Origin: Antilocapra americana
Taxonomy: Eukaryota; Chordata; Mammalia; Artiodactyla; Antilocapridae
DNA: 64,000 nucleotides
Assembly: GCA_007570785.1 (NCBI GenBank)
Contig: ML664152.1
Span: 3,410,911 to 3,474,910 of the forward strand
Reading direction: 5' to 3'
Shown piece after piece: positions 34,761 through 47,025 of this stretch. The translations under genes were made by a program, and so were the position numbers. The notes beneath the pieces are model-generated. The model worked only from the letters and a program-made list of their open reading frames with translations. It searched no databases and had not been told where the DNA came from. Positions within the stretch are counted from its first letter, which is position 1. The number at the start of each line of letters is the position of its first letter.

Positions 34761-34927
34761 TCCTTTGCTTTCAACTTTCTTTTACTGTCTTTCTCTCCCC
34801 TCCTACCTTCTGAAATACTTAAGAGGTTATATATATATCATAAAAAGAAATTCCTAAAATGAGGAATTGGGAAGTTTAAAGTTAAATTTCCTAGAGGGGT
34901 TGGAATGAATCACTTTTATACCACCCT

Positions 34928-34988
34928 GAACTCTCTCTGCCAGAGAGTTCATACTGTGAAGTATGACTCTCCCTGTCATACTTCACAG
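34928..34988. other. two adjacent perfect hairpins
   Basis: Hairpin 1 (34,928-34,950): 9-bp arms GAACTCTCT / AGAGAGTTC with a 5-nt loop. Hairpin 2 (34,954-34,988): 14-bp arms CTGTGAAGTATGAC / GTCATACTTCACAG with a 7-nt loop. The two are separated by 3 nt. Both arms are perfect. Function unknown. Confidence 0.9.
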
Positions 34989-35587
34989 CTGGATTTGGGG
35001 TTCATGAAAACATATGGTATTATAAATTAAAACTAAGAGACTGCTTTAAACACATTTTATTAATTTATTAATTTATTATTAATTTATTTAAACTTACAAT
35101 AAGAAACTGATTCCCTGTTATTCAATGATAAATAGCATTCTATGAAAAATCATTATTTTAAAAAAATGATTAGTGAGAACAGTGGCATGCTTCATATGTC
35201 TGCAAATCTTTTTAACATCTAGCTTAATAGAAGATAGCTGGAGTCTCATGTCTGCTTCTGTGTCCAGTCTGTTGTAATGTATTGTCTCCCTTGATGTCTG
35301 TGAAGAGAATTTGGCCTTGTGGAGACGTGTAGCAGGATAACAGAGGGGCGTTTACATAGATTCTCCACCTGACGTGAGGACATTTCTTTCAGATTCACTG
35401 CCACGCGGACTCCAGCATCACAACAATGAATCTTTCCTAGTGCTGGACCAGACCCCACTGGTCTTTCTGGCTCATTGGATGGATCTGCTTCTCACACATG
35501 ATTTTGTAACATGGCCATTTAGTCATCTGGAAAATATTAATTCCCTGAGTTATGCACTTATTCCAAATGTTGACCCATTTCAGTGTG

Positions 35588-35803
35588 TCTGTGCTCAGTC
35601 ACTCAGTCATGTCTGACTTTGCAGCCCCATGGACTGTAGCCTGCCAGGCTTCTCTGTCCATGGAATTTTCCAGGCAAGAATACTGGAGTGGGTTGCCATT
35701 TCCACCTGCAGGGGATCTTCCCTACCAGGGATCAAACCTGTGTCTCTTGTGGCTCCTGCATTAGCAGGCAGATTCTTTATCACTGAGTCACCAGGGAAGC
35801 CAT
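35588..35803 (-). repeat. Bov-tA SINE
   Basis: Reverse-complement copy: TGCTCAGTCACTCAGTCATG, GACTGTAGCCTGCCAGGCTT, ATCACTGAGTCACCAGGGAA. Confidence 0.9.
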
Positions 35804-35821
35804 TTCACTAGACAATATAAA

Positions 35822-36070
35822 AATTAGAGTTGTAGGGAATGTAAATTGATGCAGACACTATGGATAACACAAAAGAGATTACTCAAAAAATAAAAATAGA
35901 GCTACCATTTGATCCAGCTATTTCATTTCTGGGTAGTTATCCAAAGACTATAAAAACACTAATTCAAAAGATAGACACATTTAGTGTTCACAGCAGCATT
36001 ATTTACAATAGCCAAGACATGCAAACCACCTAGGTGTCCATCAGCAGATGAATGGATAAAGAAGGTGATT
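35822..36070 (+). repeat. L1 fragment, sense
   Basis: GAGCTACCATTTGATCCAGC, CACAGCAGCATTATTTACAA, CATCAGCAGATGAATGGATA: an L1 ORF2 end / 3' region. Confidence 0.8.
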
Positions 36071-36212
36071 TATATAAGGGACATTCTTAGTGACACTGTC
36101 CTTCCTTTATGGTGAGAGTGTGGCAATGAGCTGCCCAGGGACAAACAAGCAGGGGCCGCTGCCAGGTCTTCACCAGGGGCCCAGAAAATGCAAGGAACAT
36201 CTTAGTATTATA

Positions 36213-36450
36213 AGTACTTTTTTATTTTTCAATTGAAGTATAATTTATTTAAAATGTTGTGTTAGTTACAACTGTACAGCAAAGTGATTCAGTTATATAT
36301 ATATGTATATATATATATATATATATTCTTTTTCAGATTCTTTCTCATTATAGGTTACTTATAATTCCCTGTACTATACAGTAGGTCCTTGTTGTTTACC
36401 TCTTTTATGTATAGTAGTGTGTATCTGTTAATCCCAGACTCCTAATTTCT
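36213..36450 (-). repeat. bovine L1 3' UTR fragment, antisense, with (TA)n
   Basis: TAGTTACAACTGTACAGCAA, a TA-rich run at 36,293-36,327, ACAGTAGGTCCTTGTTGTTT. Confidence 0.8.
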
Positions 36451-37684
36451 AAAAGGAGTGTTGACCATGCTGATCCCTGAACGGGTCTGGAGGCCCTCTC
36501 TTTGAGAAACGGTGGTTAGGCGTGCGTGTCCCGTGGGAGAATGCTGTCCTTGGAATGGTTTCTAGTTAGTTACCTGCCAGGCCTCTCCAAAGTTGTCTTC
36601 TCCTTTCCATCTTTCCCCTGCTTATTGCCCTGTAGCTGGGAGCCAGCATGGTGTGAGGTCCCAAGAGGGTGTTCAGTGGTCCGTGTGACCCTTCCTCTTG
36701 TTATTTGGAGCAGAACCCTCATTTCACACACTCCCCCTGGCCCTCTCACTCCACAGGAACCATGCAAATATTGTCTGTGCCAGTCTTACAAATTGCTCGG
36801 TTCTGTAATCCCGTAAGAGATCCTTTGCGAGGAGGTCGGCCAGCAGTGGACATGTGACAACAGCAGCAGGACAGAGCAGCCACACAGGCACCCAGGTGTC
36901 CAGGAATTCAACAGGATGCAAGTCGCACAAAGCGCATTCTCACACGGCGATGGAACTCACCACGAATCAGAACCAGAGACGACAGGCACCTTCCCACCCC
37001 CCAGTGTTTGGACCGTGTGTCACACACCCTTGGGGTAGAGCACACAGAACACAAGGTGTGCCCTTCTGACTATGTGCAGGCACCCAGGCCACGGTCTCGA
37101 GCACAGGTGGCCCCGCCATCCCCTTGCATCCACAGTGCTCCACCATCCTTCGAGCTGAGGCTCTGGGCCAAGGAACAGTAGTGCCCCGCCCCTGGGGGCC
37201 GTGAGGAGGTCCCAGTTCTGCCTTCTGTCTCCGCCTCGTTGGAGGGGAGGTGGGCAATGTTTGTTTTTTGGTCATTGGTTTACGGCACTGGGCACGGTGT
37301 CCTTCAGGGTTCATCCATGTGGTGGTGTGGGGCCAAATTTCCTTCCCTTATAAGGCTGAATGATAATTGTGTTGTATTCTAAAAGAGAGGAAGAGAGGAT
37401 TTCTTGGCTAGGTCAATGAACAGTCAAAACATGATAATCAGCCAGAGGGTGGAGTGGGGCAGCAGTGGAGGGGAGCAGGCCGCACAGCAGGAAAGGGAAG
37501 GCTCGGGGTTCTGGGTGGACAGGGCACTGGGCCGGAGCCAGCACCCAGGAACTGTTTCAAGGGAGGTGCCCACTCTGACAGGCTGGAGGAGACACGAGAC
37601 CAGAGCTGTGAGGTGACTCAGGGTGTGCGGCTGTCAGTGGGCATGGTCTTAGGCACTTTGGGTCTGGACGGGATTCCTGGGTCG

Positions 37685-38022
37685 CTGAGATGGTTAGTTT
37701 CATGTGTCTGCAGGGCTGGGCTGGGGTGCTCAGTTGTGTGGTCAAACATCAGTCTAGGTGCTAACATCAGTCTAGATGCTGATGCTTGAGTCTGACTTTG
37801 AGTGCAGCAGGTCACCCTCTGGAATGCAGGGGAGCCTCACCCAACGAGTTGAAGGACTTAAGAGGAAAGATTGACTTTCCCTGAGGAAGAAGGAGTTTTC
37901 CTAGCAGACTGCTTACCTGACCTTCCAGCCTGCTAACCTGCTTGCACACTTTAGGCTTGCCAGCACCCACACGGCATGGGCCAGTTCCTTAAAAACAGTC
38001 TCTGTCTCTCTATGTGTGTCTA
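37685..38022 (+). repeat. ancient LTR-like mammalian repeat
   Basis: GATGGTTAGTTTCATGTGTC, GTTGAAGGACTTAAGAGGAA, GGGCCAGTTCCTTAAAAACA: a familiar multi-copy mammalian sequence, family name not assigned. An 18-bp unit is tandemly doubled inside it (37,745-37,780). Confidence 0.5.
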
Positions 38023-38236
38023 GGGGTCACGTCAGTCCCTCAGTCATGTCTGACTGTCTGTGAACCCCCTGGACTGTAGTCTGCCAGGCTCCTCTGTCCA
38101 TGGGATTCTCCAGGCAAGAATATTGGAGTGGATTGTCATTCCCTTCTCCAGCAGGTCTTCCTGACCCAGGGATCAAAACCTAGTCTCCTGCATTGCAGAT
38201 GGATTCTTTACCATCTGAGCCACCAGGGAAGCCCCG
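38023..38236 (-). repeat. Bov-tA SINE
   Basis: Reverse-complement copy: CGTCAGTCCCTCAGTCATGT, GACTGTAGTCTGCCAGGCTC, ACCATCTGAGCCACCAGGGA. Confidence 0.9.
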
Positions 38237-38267
38237 TGTACATATATCTATATATCTTTTGTCCTTT

Positions 38268-38408
38268 TATACAGGACATGGACATCAACTTGGGCAAACT
38301 TCAGGAGATGGTGAGGGACAGAGTCCATGGGGTTGCAAAGGGTCGACACAACTGGGTGAATGAGCAACAAAAGCAACAACAATCTATCTATCTATCTATC
38401 TATCTCTC
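38268..38408 (+). repeat. BovB-type tail with (CTAT)n microsatellite
   Basis: AACTTCAGGAGATGGTGAGG and GGGTTGCAAAGGGTCGACAC, then ACAACAAAAGCAACAACAA and about six CTAT units at 38,382-38,406. Confidence 0.82.
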
Positions 38409-39273
38409 CATCCTGCTCGTTCTGATGCTCTGGAGACCTCTAAGACAGGACCCCTTTCTGTTTCTATGTAGGTCCTTATACACTGAGGCCACCAAGAGAG
38501 CAGCAGTCTTCATCTTTTTACTACATCATTCCATCCTTTCCTACTGTGGCCAGCAACGTCCCTGTGGGAGGACCCTGGAGGGCTCGTGCCTGGGTTCTTT
38601 CTAGAGGGATAATACAGTCGGGGGCTCAGCCTCACGTTCATGCTTTTGAGTCCCGCTTCCTCTCTGCCCACAGCCATCAGGGTCCTGGGGAAGGGTGTCC
38701 TGCCTGGAAGGCTCATCTGCCTGGCTGAGGAAGAGTGAGTGGGAAGAGGGATCAGAGAGGATGCAAGTGGCCTGGCTCCCAGCCTCTCTCTTTCTCAACT
38801 CTGCCCAGCAGCCGGCTCTGCTGATATTTGCATGCCTGGGGTCTCTGTGGCTTGCCAGGTAAGGCTGACAATGGAGGCCCAGGGGAGAGGGAGGTGGAAC
38901 TGGCTCCCTGTCCTCCTGCCCTTGAGATGGCTCAAACTAAGCACAAAAAGGAGCACTGAAACAAAACATTTTCTTTCTTTTCTTCTTGCCCCCTCATTCT
39001 TGCCTCTTTTCTGAATCTTGCTGAAATGAATGTTTACTGTCTCGAGAAATCAGGGAATAGAGCTTCTGTTTCTATAGCGTATTTTCAATGAGAAGGAAAG
39101 AGAGAACCAAGACTGGGTGGGTGGCGGGCTGGCCGACAGCTGGCCGTCCTGCGGGCTGCACCGCCCTCTCTCCGCCCGTCGGGCTGGGTGGCCTCTTGTG
39201 TGTTTGCATCTGCACATATTGTGTGCTCCAAATGGTTTTAGATAATGCAGATCAATATACTTCTCTTAGGTGC

Positions 39274-39307
39274 AAATATTAGGAAAGATTAAATATTAGG
39301 AAAGATT
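39274..39307 (+). repeat. perfect 17-bp tandem duplication
   Basis: AAATATTAGGAAAGATT occurs twice head to tail (39,274-39,290 and 39,291-39,307). Confidence 0.95.
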
Positions 39308-40019
39308 AAAGAATAGACTTATTACGGGAAAACAGTACTCATGTGATTAGAAACCGGGAAGAAAACTCTGGGTCCCTTTATATGGGGAGGAAACTGTCCG
39401 GACAAGCTGAAGGCTCTTGGCAGCCCCGAGGGGCCATGAAGACAGGCTGGGCCCTCATCCCACTGGGCTCTTCAGGCTTAACTACCTCTTCAGAGCACCC
39501 TCTGTGACTGCCTTCAGTGTGAACAAAGAACACAGACGCTTTCCTGGTCAGGATTCAGACTTCTTATTTAACAATGAGATGAAACCCTGTATAATTAGCT
39601 AAGTGTTTGCCAATTACATATAAAAGTTTACAAAGCCTTTTAAAAAGCATCTCTCATATATTCAGATTCCCCTGTAAGCTTATTTATCTCACAGCTGAAG
39701 GGTTTGTTAACAAAGATGTTTCTATTCCTGGCTTGTTCTAACCCTCAGCCATCCTGAAGACACATTTGCTCTGTTTTTAAAAATTAGGGAGGCCTTGAGC
39801 TACAGAGTAATTTGGGGTACATTTTTGGTTCGTTTTTAGCAAGATGCACATTGCCTTTCTCCACAATTACCGTTTCTTGAAACAGCTGTGGGTCCCTGTT
39901 TCTGAGGCCTAGAAGAGTTACTGCTTCCCCCTCCTCCCTCAATCACTTCCACAGCTCAGGTGGAAGAACACACACCCTCACTTGGCAGGGATGTTCTTTT
40001 CCTTTTAATGACTTTTTGA

Positions 40020-40279
40020 ACTGACTTCTTTTTGGCTGTACTGGGCCTTCTCTGCTGCCCGAGGGCTTTCAGTTGCAGTGAGCTGGGGCTACTCTTCCAA
40101 ATGAGGGCTTCTCCTGTTGTAAAGCACGGGCTCTAAACTCGCAGGCTCAGCAGTTGAGGTGTGGCAGCTTAGCTGCTCTGCAGTATGTGGGATCTTAGTT
40201 CCCTGACCAGGGATGGAACCCACATCCCCTGCATCAGAAGGCAGTTTCTGAATCACTGGGCCACCAGGGAAGTCCCTGG
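40020..40279 (-). repeat. CHR-2 SINE
   Basis: Reverse-complement copy: TTTTTGGCTGTACTGGGCCT, CATGTGG-type core GCAGTATGTGGGATCTTAGT, GAATCACTGGGCCACCAGGG. The duplicated AGGGATGYTCTT on both sides marks the target site. Confidence 0.88.
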
Positions 40280-40479
40280 GAGGGATGCTCTTGAAAAAAC
40301 CCTGAGGCATTCTTTTCCTTTCAGAAGTTTTTTCTTTCTTTTTTTTTTTTTTGCACCAGTCTTTAGCTGATGCACTTTGTCCTATCACAGAAAGCTCAGA
40401 GGTTTGTAAGAAGCCCACCACAGAGTCTCAAGCAGGGGCAGGTTTGCTGGTCTGCAACAACGCAACATGAACTCTGATG

Positions 40480-40690
40480 CTTCCCTGGTGGCTCGGTAAA
40501 GAATCCACTTGCAACACAGGAGACCTGGGTTTGATCCCTGGATCGGGAAGATCTTCTGGAGAAGGGTATAGCAACCCACTCCAGTATTCTTGCCTGGAGA
40601 ATTCCATGGACAGAGGAGCTGGGCGGGCTGCAGTCCATAGGGTCCCAAGGAGTAGGACACGACTGAGCAACTCTCACTGTTTTTCAAGTC
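40480..40690 (+). repeat. Bov-tA SINE
   Basis: Sense copy: TTCCCTGGTGGCTCGGTAAA head, TAGCAACCCACTCCAGTATT, AGTAGGACACGACTGAGCAA. Confidence 0.9.
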
Positions 40691-40865
40691 ACCAAGCACA
40701 CTTCTTGCAACATAGCCCCAGTGTTGTGATGGGCACGGCTTTCCTGGATGAATCATCCCCTCCGTCGGTTCACAAATTCCCCACTCTCAGGGCACTCCCT
40801 CGGGTCAACGTGAGTTGGGTTGGTGGGAATTAACCAGCTTCTGCATCTCCTTTTTTTTGGGAGGG

Positions 40866-41215
40866 GGCGTATGATATAATTACTTTACAATGTTGAGTTA
40901 GTCTCTGCTGTACAACAGAGTGAATCAGCTATACATATATATACATCCCCTCCCTCTTGAGCCTCCCTCCCACCCCCGCATCCCACCCCTCTAGGTCATC
41001 ACAGAGCACCAAGCTGAGATCCCTGTGCTGTGCAGCAACTTCCCACCAGGTATCTATTTCACACACAGTGGTGTGTACATGGCAGTGCTACTCTCCCAAT
41101 CACCCCTCCCCTTCTCCCTCAGTTCTCTATGTATGCATCTTTATTCCCTGCATCTTGTTTTTATTCACTGTGCTCATCTGCTTTTGGAAACTAGTGATTT
41201 ATAAATAAGTATTTA
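40866..41215 (-). repeat. bovine L1 3' UTR, antisense
   Basis: CTTTACAATGTTGAGTTAGT, TGTACAACAGAGTGAATCAG, CCCTCCCACCCCCGCATCCC, AAGCTGAGATCCCTGTGCTG: typical reversed L1 3' UTR. Confidence 0.82.
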
Positions 41216-41667
41216 TTATCGATCATTGACAAGACGGGAAATGTTATGCATGTGGAACTTCAAAAATAAATAATCAGTGACTAGGCAACCAATTTTTTAT
41301 ATACTGCAAATATATTTCCTACATCAACAGTTTGCCCAGATGGCCTTCCAATTTGTCATATGAAGATGAGATCTTCCCACGTAGCAAATGATGCTTTGAA
41401 AGTTTTATCTTCCCCTTTCATGGCCCTGCTTCCCCTGGGTTCTAGTCTACTTTCTGTCTCCTTGTCAACAATCCCTCAAGGTGTGATGCAATCATTTGAG
41501 GGCCATGGAGTCAAACTCGGTCTTGTGTTGTTTACGAGCCATCCTTCTCCATGGGATGAAATGTGCTCTAAGGACAGGTCACGTGTGGTACACAGGGGCA
41601 GGTGTTACTGTTATCTTTTCAACCTTTTTATTTTGGAAATTTTTGTTTGCACAAAAGTATAAGGAAG

Positions 41668-41818
41668 GGGCTTTCCTGTGGTCCAGGGGCTAAGACTCCA
41701 AGCTCCCAATGTGCAGGGGGCCCAGGTTCTATCCTTTGTCAGAGGACTAGATTCCACACGCTACAACTAATACCTGGAGCAGCCAAATAAATAAATAAAA
41801 ATAAAATATTTTTTAAAA
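41668..41818 (+). repeat. CHR-type SINE, short form
   Basis: GGGGCTTTCCTGTGGTCCAG head, CAGAGGACTAGATTCCACAC, CTACAACTAATACCTGGAGC, AAATAAATAAATAAAA end. Confidence 0.82.
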
Positions 41819-41879
41819 AGTAGAGGGGAGAGTATCATGAACTGGTGTGACCCATTATTCGGCTACAAGATTATCAACA

Positions 41880-42545
41880 TTTTGGCAATTTTTTATGACT
41901 TTTTTCCTCAGCTTTTTATTATTAGAGTAATAGCTGCTTAACAATATTGTGTTAGGTTCTGACATACAACAGAATGATAACATACATTATCTGAATTCTT
42001 TTTTTGGATTCTTTTCCATTACAGACACTAAATACAGTTCCTTGTGCCATACAGCAGGTCCTTGTTTATTTTACATATAGTAGTGTGAATATGTGTATTA
42101 GTCACTCAGTCATGTCTCACTCTTTGTGATCCCATGGACTGTAGCCAACCAGGGCCCTCCGTCCATGGGATTCTCCAGGCAAGAATACTGGAGTGGGTTG
42201 CCATTTCCTCCTCCAGATGAATATATTAACTCCAAACCCATAATTTATCCCTTCCCTACCCTCTCCCCTTTGGTAACTGTAAGTCTGTCTTTTATGTCTG
42301 TGAATCTCTTTCTGTTTTGCCATAAATTCATTTGTATCTTTTTAGATCCGACATATTAGTGATATCATATGATGTATTTGTCTTTCTCTGACATACTTCA
42401 CTTAGTATGATAATCTCTGGGTCCATCCATATTGCTGCAAATGATAATATTTCAGTTTTTTGGTAGTTGAGTAATATTCCTTTATATGTACATACCACAC
42501 CTTCTTTATCCATTCCTCTGTCAACATTTTGCCAATCTTGTTTCT
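41880..42545 (-). repeat. L1 3' end, antisense, split by a Bov-tA
   Basis: TTGTGTTAGGTTCTGACATA and ATACAGCAGGTCCTTGTTTA before the SINE. TTCACTTAGTATGATAATCT and TAGTTGAGTAATATTCCTTT after it. Confidence 0.82.
42098..42217 (-). repeat. Bov-tA SINE, truncated, inside L1
   Basis: TATTAGTCACTCAGTCATGT, GACTGTAGCCAACCAGGGCC, stopping at TTGCCATTTCCTCCTCCAGA, so the tRNA-like head is missing. Confidence 0.85.
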
Positions 42546-42578
42546 TCTATTTCCCATCCTTCTATCTCCTCACACAGT

Positions 42579-42725
42579 GAGTGAAAGTCGCTCAGTCGTG
42601 TCCAACTCTGGTAGGCTACTCTATCCATGGGGATTCTCCAGACAAAAGTACTGGAGTTCGTTGCCCTCCTCTAGGGGATCTTCCCAACCCAGGGGTTGAA
42701 TCTGGATCTCTGGCATTGCAGGCAG
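42579..42725 (-). repeat. Bov-tA SINE, partial
   Basis: GAAAGTCGCTCAGTCGTGTC, GGGGATTCTCCAGACAAAAG, GGATCTCTGGCATTGCAGGC. It has an internal deletion. Confidence 0.85.
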
Positions 42726-42972
42726 ACTCATTACCGTCTCCTCACAGAATTTAAAACTACCCCCGGGCATTGCACTGTCTTCCTACAGCAGAATGCACAT
42801 GTTAAAAATTCCCCTTTATGGGAACATGGAGGCACTGAAAAGCGAAGAGTCCCATCCAAAATGAGACGCAGAGTCTGTGGGGGAAGACTGGGACCAAAAG
42901 CCACTTTCCCTCCAGGGCAACAGCACTGATGCCTACCGATGCCCGCTTCTGCACACAGACTGATGTAGTCGT

Positions 42973-43032
42973 GCACCGAGCACGTCACCCAGACGCAAGG
43001 CCGCACTGAGCACGTCTCCCAGACACAACGCC
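42973..43032 (+). repeat. 30-bp tandem duplication
   Basis: Two head-to-tail units (42,973-43,002 and 43,003-43,032) share GAGCACGTC, CCCAGAC and the GCAC start, with four differences. Confidence 0.85.
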
Positions 43033-43489
43033 AGAGGGATTCAAACAGACTCCTCACGGAGAGTTATGTCAGCCCACAGATATTTAAATTAAGAGCTCAC
43101 TCCTTGAAAGTAAAAAATCAAAGCTGCTCTAAAGAATAACTAGGAAGCTAAATGCCCAAAGTTACACTTACTCAGAAGAATGTTATGTAAAATCCAAACA
43201 TATGGAGTCATAAAGAGTAAATATGTGAACTTTTGTTCAACTGCAACCCTGAAAATACTTGTTTTTGTTGTTTCATTGGCAGCACCAACATTCCCGCGAG
43301 GAGAGGGACAGCAAACACCACCTCCTGCCAAGACATCCAGAGTGTCTGGGGCTTTCTGTTGAGTTTTGGGTGCTGGGGCCTCAAGGGAACATTGCCAGAT
43401 GTCCGCTCCCCATGCCGGCCTCCCCACCCAGGGCTGTGGCTTCCTTGGCAGCTCCCAGAGGCTTGTGGGCTGACTTGGGAATTTCGTTT

Positions 43490-44010
43490 TGTCCCTTGAG
43501 CAGATGTTGTATAACAGGATGTTTGGCCATCTTCCTTCCGGGGAGGGGGCCCTCACCCCTGAGGCCACACCCAAGTTTATGCTAATGAGGCGGCTGAGTC
43601 CTCTCCAGAGCTTTAGGATGGAGGCTCAGCATGCCAGAAAGACCTCCCACGGGTTTAGAGAGTGAGGACTTTGAGCTGCGTGACCTCCAGAGAGGGGAGG
43701 GGGGCTGAGATTGGATTCAATCACGTAACCAGTTGTTCACTCTTGTGTTTATAACAAATCCCTAACAAGAACTGCAGACGCTGGAAACTCAGATTAGCGT
43801 CCAAGTTGGCGACTCACGTGGCTGGGTGCAGGGGGCCGAACGCATGCCCTCCCAGACCTCACTCTGTGATCATCAGGACAGCACTTTGGGAGGGGGTGGT
43901 GGGAACCCCAGAATATGTAGCCCTTCGGTCAGAAGCACTAGGGGCCTGGAACCCTCGAAGTGCGGCTGGTGTCCAGAGTGAGGGCGGTGTTCTGGGGGTC
44001 TGCACTGATC
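43490..44010 (+). repeat. old LTR-like repeat, family not named
   Basis: AACAGGATGTTTGGCCATCT, CAAGTTTATGCTAATGAGGC, GATTCAATCACGTAACCAGT, and the GGTCAGAAGCACTAGGGGCC stretch in the order of a known multi-copy mammalian LTR-type sequence. Assignment is by memory of pattern only. Confidence 0.4.
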
Positions 44011-44257
44011 CCGGGGTTGGTGTGAGAGTCGCACGGCCCACTCACCCAGGGCCCAGAAACCGGGTCCAGGGCAGTCCTGGAACCACCCGCAAGTCTCTGC
44101 ACAGCACTTCAAGGGCCTGGGGGCCACCCCCTGAGGGGAGGCAGGACCTCCCGTCCAGCCTCTAGGCAGGGGCAGGTGAGGGCTGGGCCAGCCACCCTAA
44201 CATCTCTCCTGTCACTGCTTCATATCTTTGGAAACAGAACAGTCATATTAGACTTAA

Positions 44258-44373
44258 TTTTGTATTTGTTTGTGGTCACATGTGGGATATTAGTTCCCTG
44301 ACCAGGGATCGAACCCGAACTTCCTGCAGTGGAAGCACAGAGTCTTAACCACTGGACCGCCTAGAGAAGTCCC
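44258..44373 (-). repeat. CHR-type SINE, short form
   Basis: TTGTTTGTGGTCACATGTGG, GGGATCGAACCCGAACTTCC, CTTAACCACTGGACCGCCTA. A TATTAGAYTT target is repeated on both sides. Confidence 0.85.
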
Positions 44374-45707
44374 TGTATTAGATTTTATCAGATAGCACAC
44401 GGTCATTAGGTGCTCAAATACAGAAGCAAACATAAAAATGTAGTTGCTGATAAATGAAAACCTCTCATGTCTCCAGGGGCCCTCCTTGTCCTCTGGAAAA
44501 GGTGCCCTTAGGGAGCTCCCACATTTACGGGGGAGGAGGCAGCCAGACTGGTTCTCATGATGAAGTCGGGGATGCTACCCACCCCCTCATGCCAGCCAGG
44601 AGCCCACCCACACCCCCTCCTGCTCTGTGCCCTGAGGGGCCACCGCGCCCGCTGCCCCCGAGCTCCTCCTCTGGTGCCCAGGTGGGCTGATCAATGCGGG
44701 TACCATCCGAGGTCAGAGAGCAGCTGGGAAGCGAGGGGGTCATGCCTGGGTCACTACGGGCATTGGGTCCCCCATCCCCTGCCACAGCCTGCTTCTGGGC
44801 TCCAGGAACACCCCGTCCTTGCCCTCTCTTGAGGGCTCTCAGCTCTTGATAACCGCACGTGGGGAACATCCCTTGACCACAGCCAGCAGCCAGGACAGAA
44901 GAGTCCTGAGATCTGTGTGCACAGGGGCTTCGTCAGCGTGGGGATGGCGTTGGGGGTGACAGAGGGGCAGCGGGAAGCAGCCTGTGCCCTTTGGGAGCTG
45001 CCGCCACCTGCCTAGCACTGAGGCTCATTGTGGGGAAGCTTGAGTGGTTCTGTCCAACCGAGATTGGGTGAGAGGGGAAGACTGGCAGAGGTCATTAAGG
45101 ACAGAACAGAGGGCACAAGTCCTCCGCTGGCAGGCCAGGCCATCCACACCCAGACTTTCTGTGCAGCAGAGACAGTGAGGACCCTCTTCCACCGTGGGCC
45201 TGGGGTCCCCCAAGTGTCAGCTATGAGAGACCCACCTCAAGGGCCAACAGCAGCAAACTCCAGAGAAACCAGCCGGCCCGCAGACCGACACCTCAGGTCA
45301 TCTCAGGACCAGGAGACGCCAGGGGTGTTGCCAAGGCAACATGGAACTGCTGGCATCACTCTGATGACCCAGAGTGGGAGTTTCTCCATGTCTGGTCCAG
45401 TCCCTCTTGCCTCTCAGTCACTGAGCATTTGTCTAAAAAGCAGGTTGTTGGTGCTGAGCCCCAGGAAACCCCTGCCCCACAACTTGGGTAAGACAGGCTG
45501 TCCGTGAGTTTTCAAGCCTCCCACAGGGCTCACAGAAGACGTTCTTTACACACAGACCCTCTAGTGTCCTATTCTTTATCTCATGCACAGTGAGCAGAGT
45601 TTCGTCCCTGTGAAACCAGCTAGACACAGAGACAAACATTCCCATCCAGTGAACCGAGCCCTCCCTCTCTGACCCTACCTATCCAGCCCAGAACCACTCT
45701 GCTGGGA

Positions 45708-45868
45708 TGCTCTGATCTCTGGGTGGGGAAGATCCTCTGGAGGAGGGCACAGCAATCCACTCCACTATTCTTGCCTGGAGAGTCCCATGGACAGAGGAGC
45801 CTAGTAGCTACAGTCAATGAGGTCAAAAAGAGTCAGACTTGACTGAGCGACTAACACTTTCACTTTTT
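45708..45868 (+). repeat. Bov-tA SINE 3' part
   Basis: GATGCTCTGATCTCTGGGTG, AGCAATCCACTCCACTATTC, AAAGAGTCAGACTTGACTGA. Confidence 0.87.
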
Positions 45869-47025
45869 TGGATCACAGCCTCCCCTGACTGCAGCCCAAC
45901 TCTCCTCTCTTGTTTGTTCTGTCCTCACAGGCCCATCCTGGGCCCACGAATCAGCGTTCTCTCTGCCCTTCATGGGCGATTCCTATGAGGTCAAGTTTAA
46001 GCAGCTTGGCCCCGGGAGGCGGGGGCCTGGGGACTTCAGGGCTGCACACTCCAACCTCAGACAGACACTGCGCAGAGCAGGTGGGGGCATTCGGGCAACC
46101 TTCTGGGGGAACCCGCTTTCCCAGTGCAGTTCTGTCTCCTGGGGCTTGTGTTCACAGGCTGCTCTGATTTGCCCCAGGGGGATAAAAACAGACCTCATGA
46201 ATAGAAACAGACTGAAGTAAATCAGTGGTAGGAGTTCTGAGGTTGAAGCAGCCTCCTTACACATGCCCGGGACCAGGGTTCTTTCCTCGATAGTCCTCCC
46301 CACGCACCGTTTTACTCTTTTGTCACCATCACTCCCACTGACAATGAGTGATTCCCCTCCCTGGGAATATATCAAGGACTTCGGTGCTGCCAGGTTCCTT
46401 GGCACGGAATTCCTCTCTGAGTCACAGTCTGAAGCCATTAGCGAGGGGGGAACAGCTGTGAGGGCCACACAGCTGCGAGTCATTTGAAAATTTTATGATG
46501 AGTAGAAACGATCCATTACACAGACTTATGCATTATATATTAGCCTAATACCTCTGCAATTACACCACCAGCAGTCTTTTGCTGTCCACATATTTTCCTA
46601 AGGACCCTCCCACTGCCAAAACAAATTGCTGACCACCAGTGACACTACAGAAAATTTCCTTCTCGCTGTGTTGTCAGATCCTTAAGAACAAATCTAACTT
46701 TCAGTGAAAGGAGGAAAGAGAAGAGGAAACCCCCGGAACACGATCAGTGTGGGAAAGAGAAAGAAGCATTTTAGACTGAATAACCAAAAGATTCAGCAAA
46801 AATACAGGGACCATCAAAGGATGCTGAAAAAGAAGCCTTAAATATGGTTCAACCCACCACGAGCCCTCTAAGCTGTCCCCTGCATTCAGGTGTGCTTGGT
46901 TTGCAATGGGCCACCTGGTGATGCCCTCATAATGGTGTAACGGGCTCGATGGCACAGTGAGAAGGGGGAAAGATGGGAACTGAAAGCCATGAGCAAGAAA
47001 AGGATCTGCTAACTGTTATATAAAG

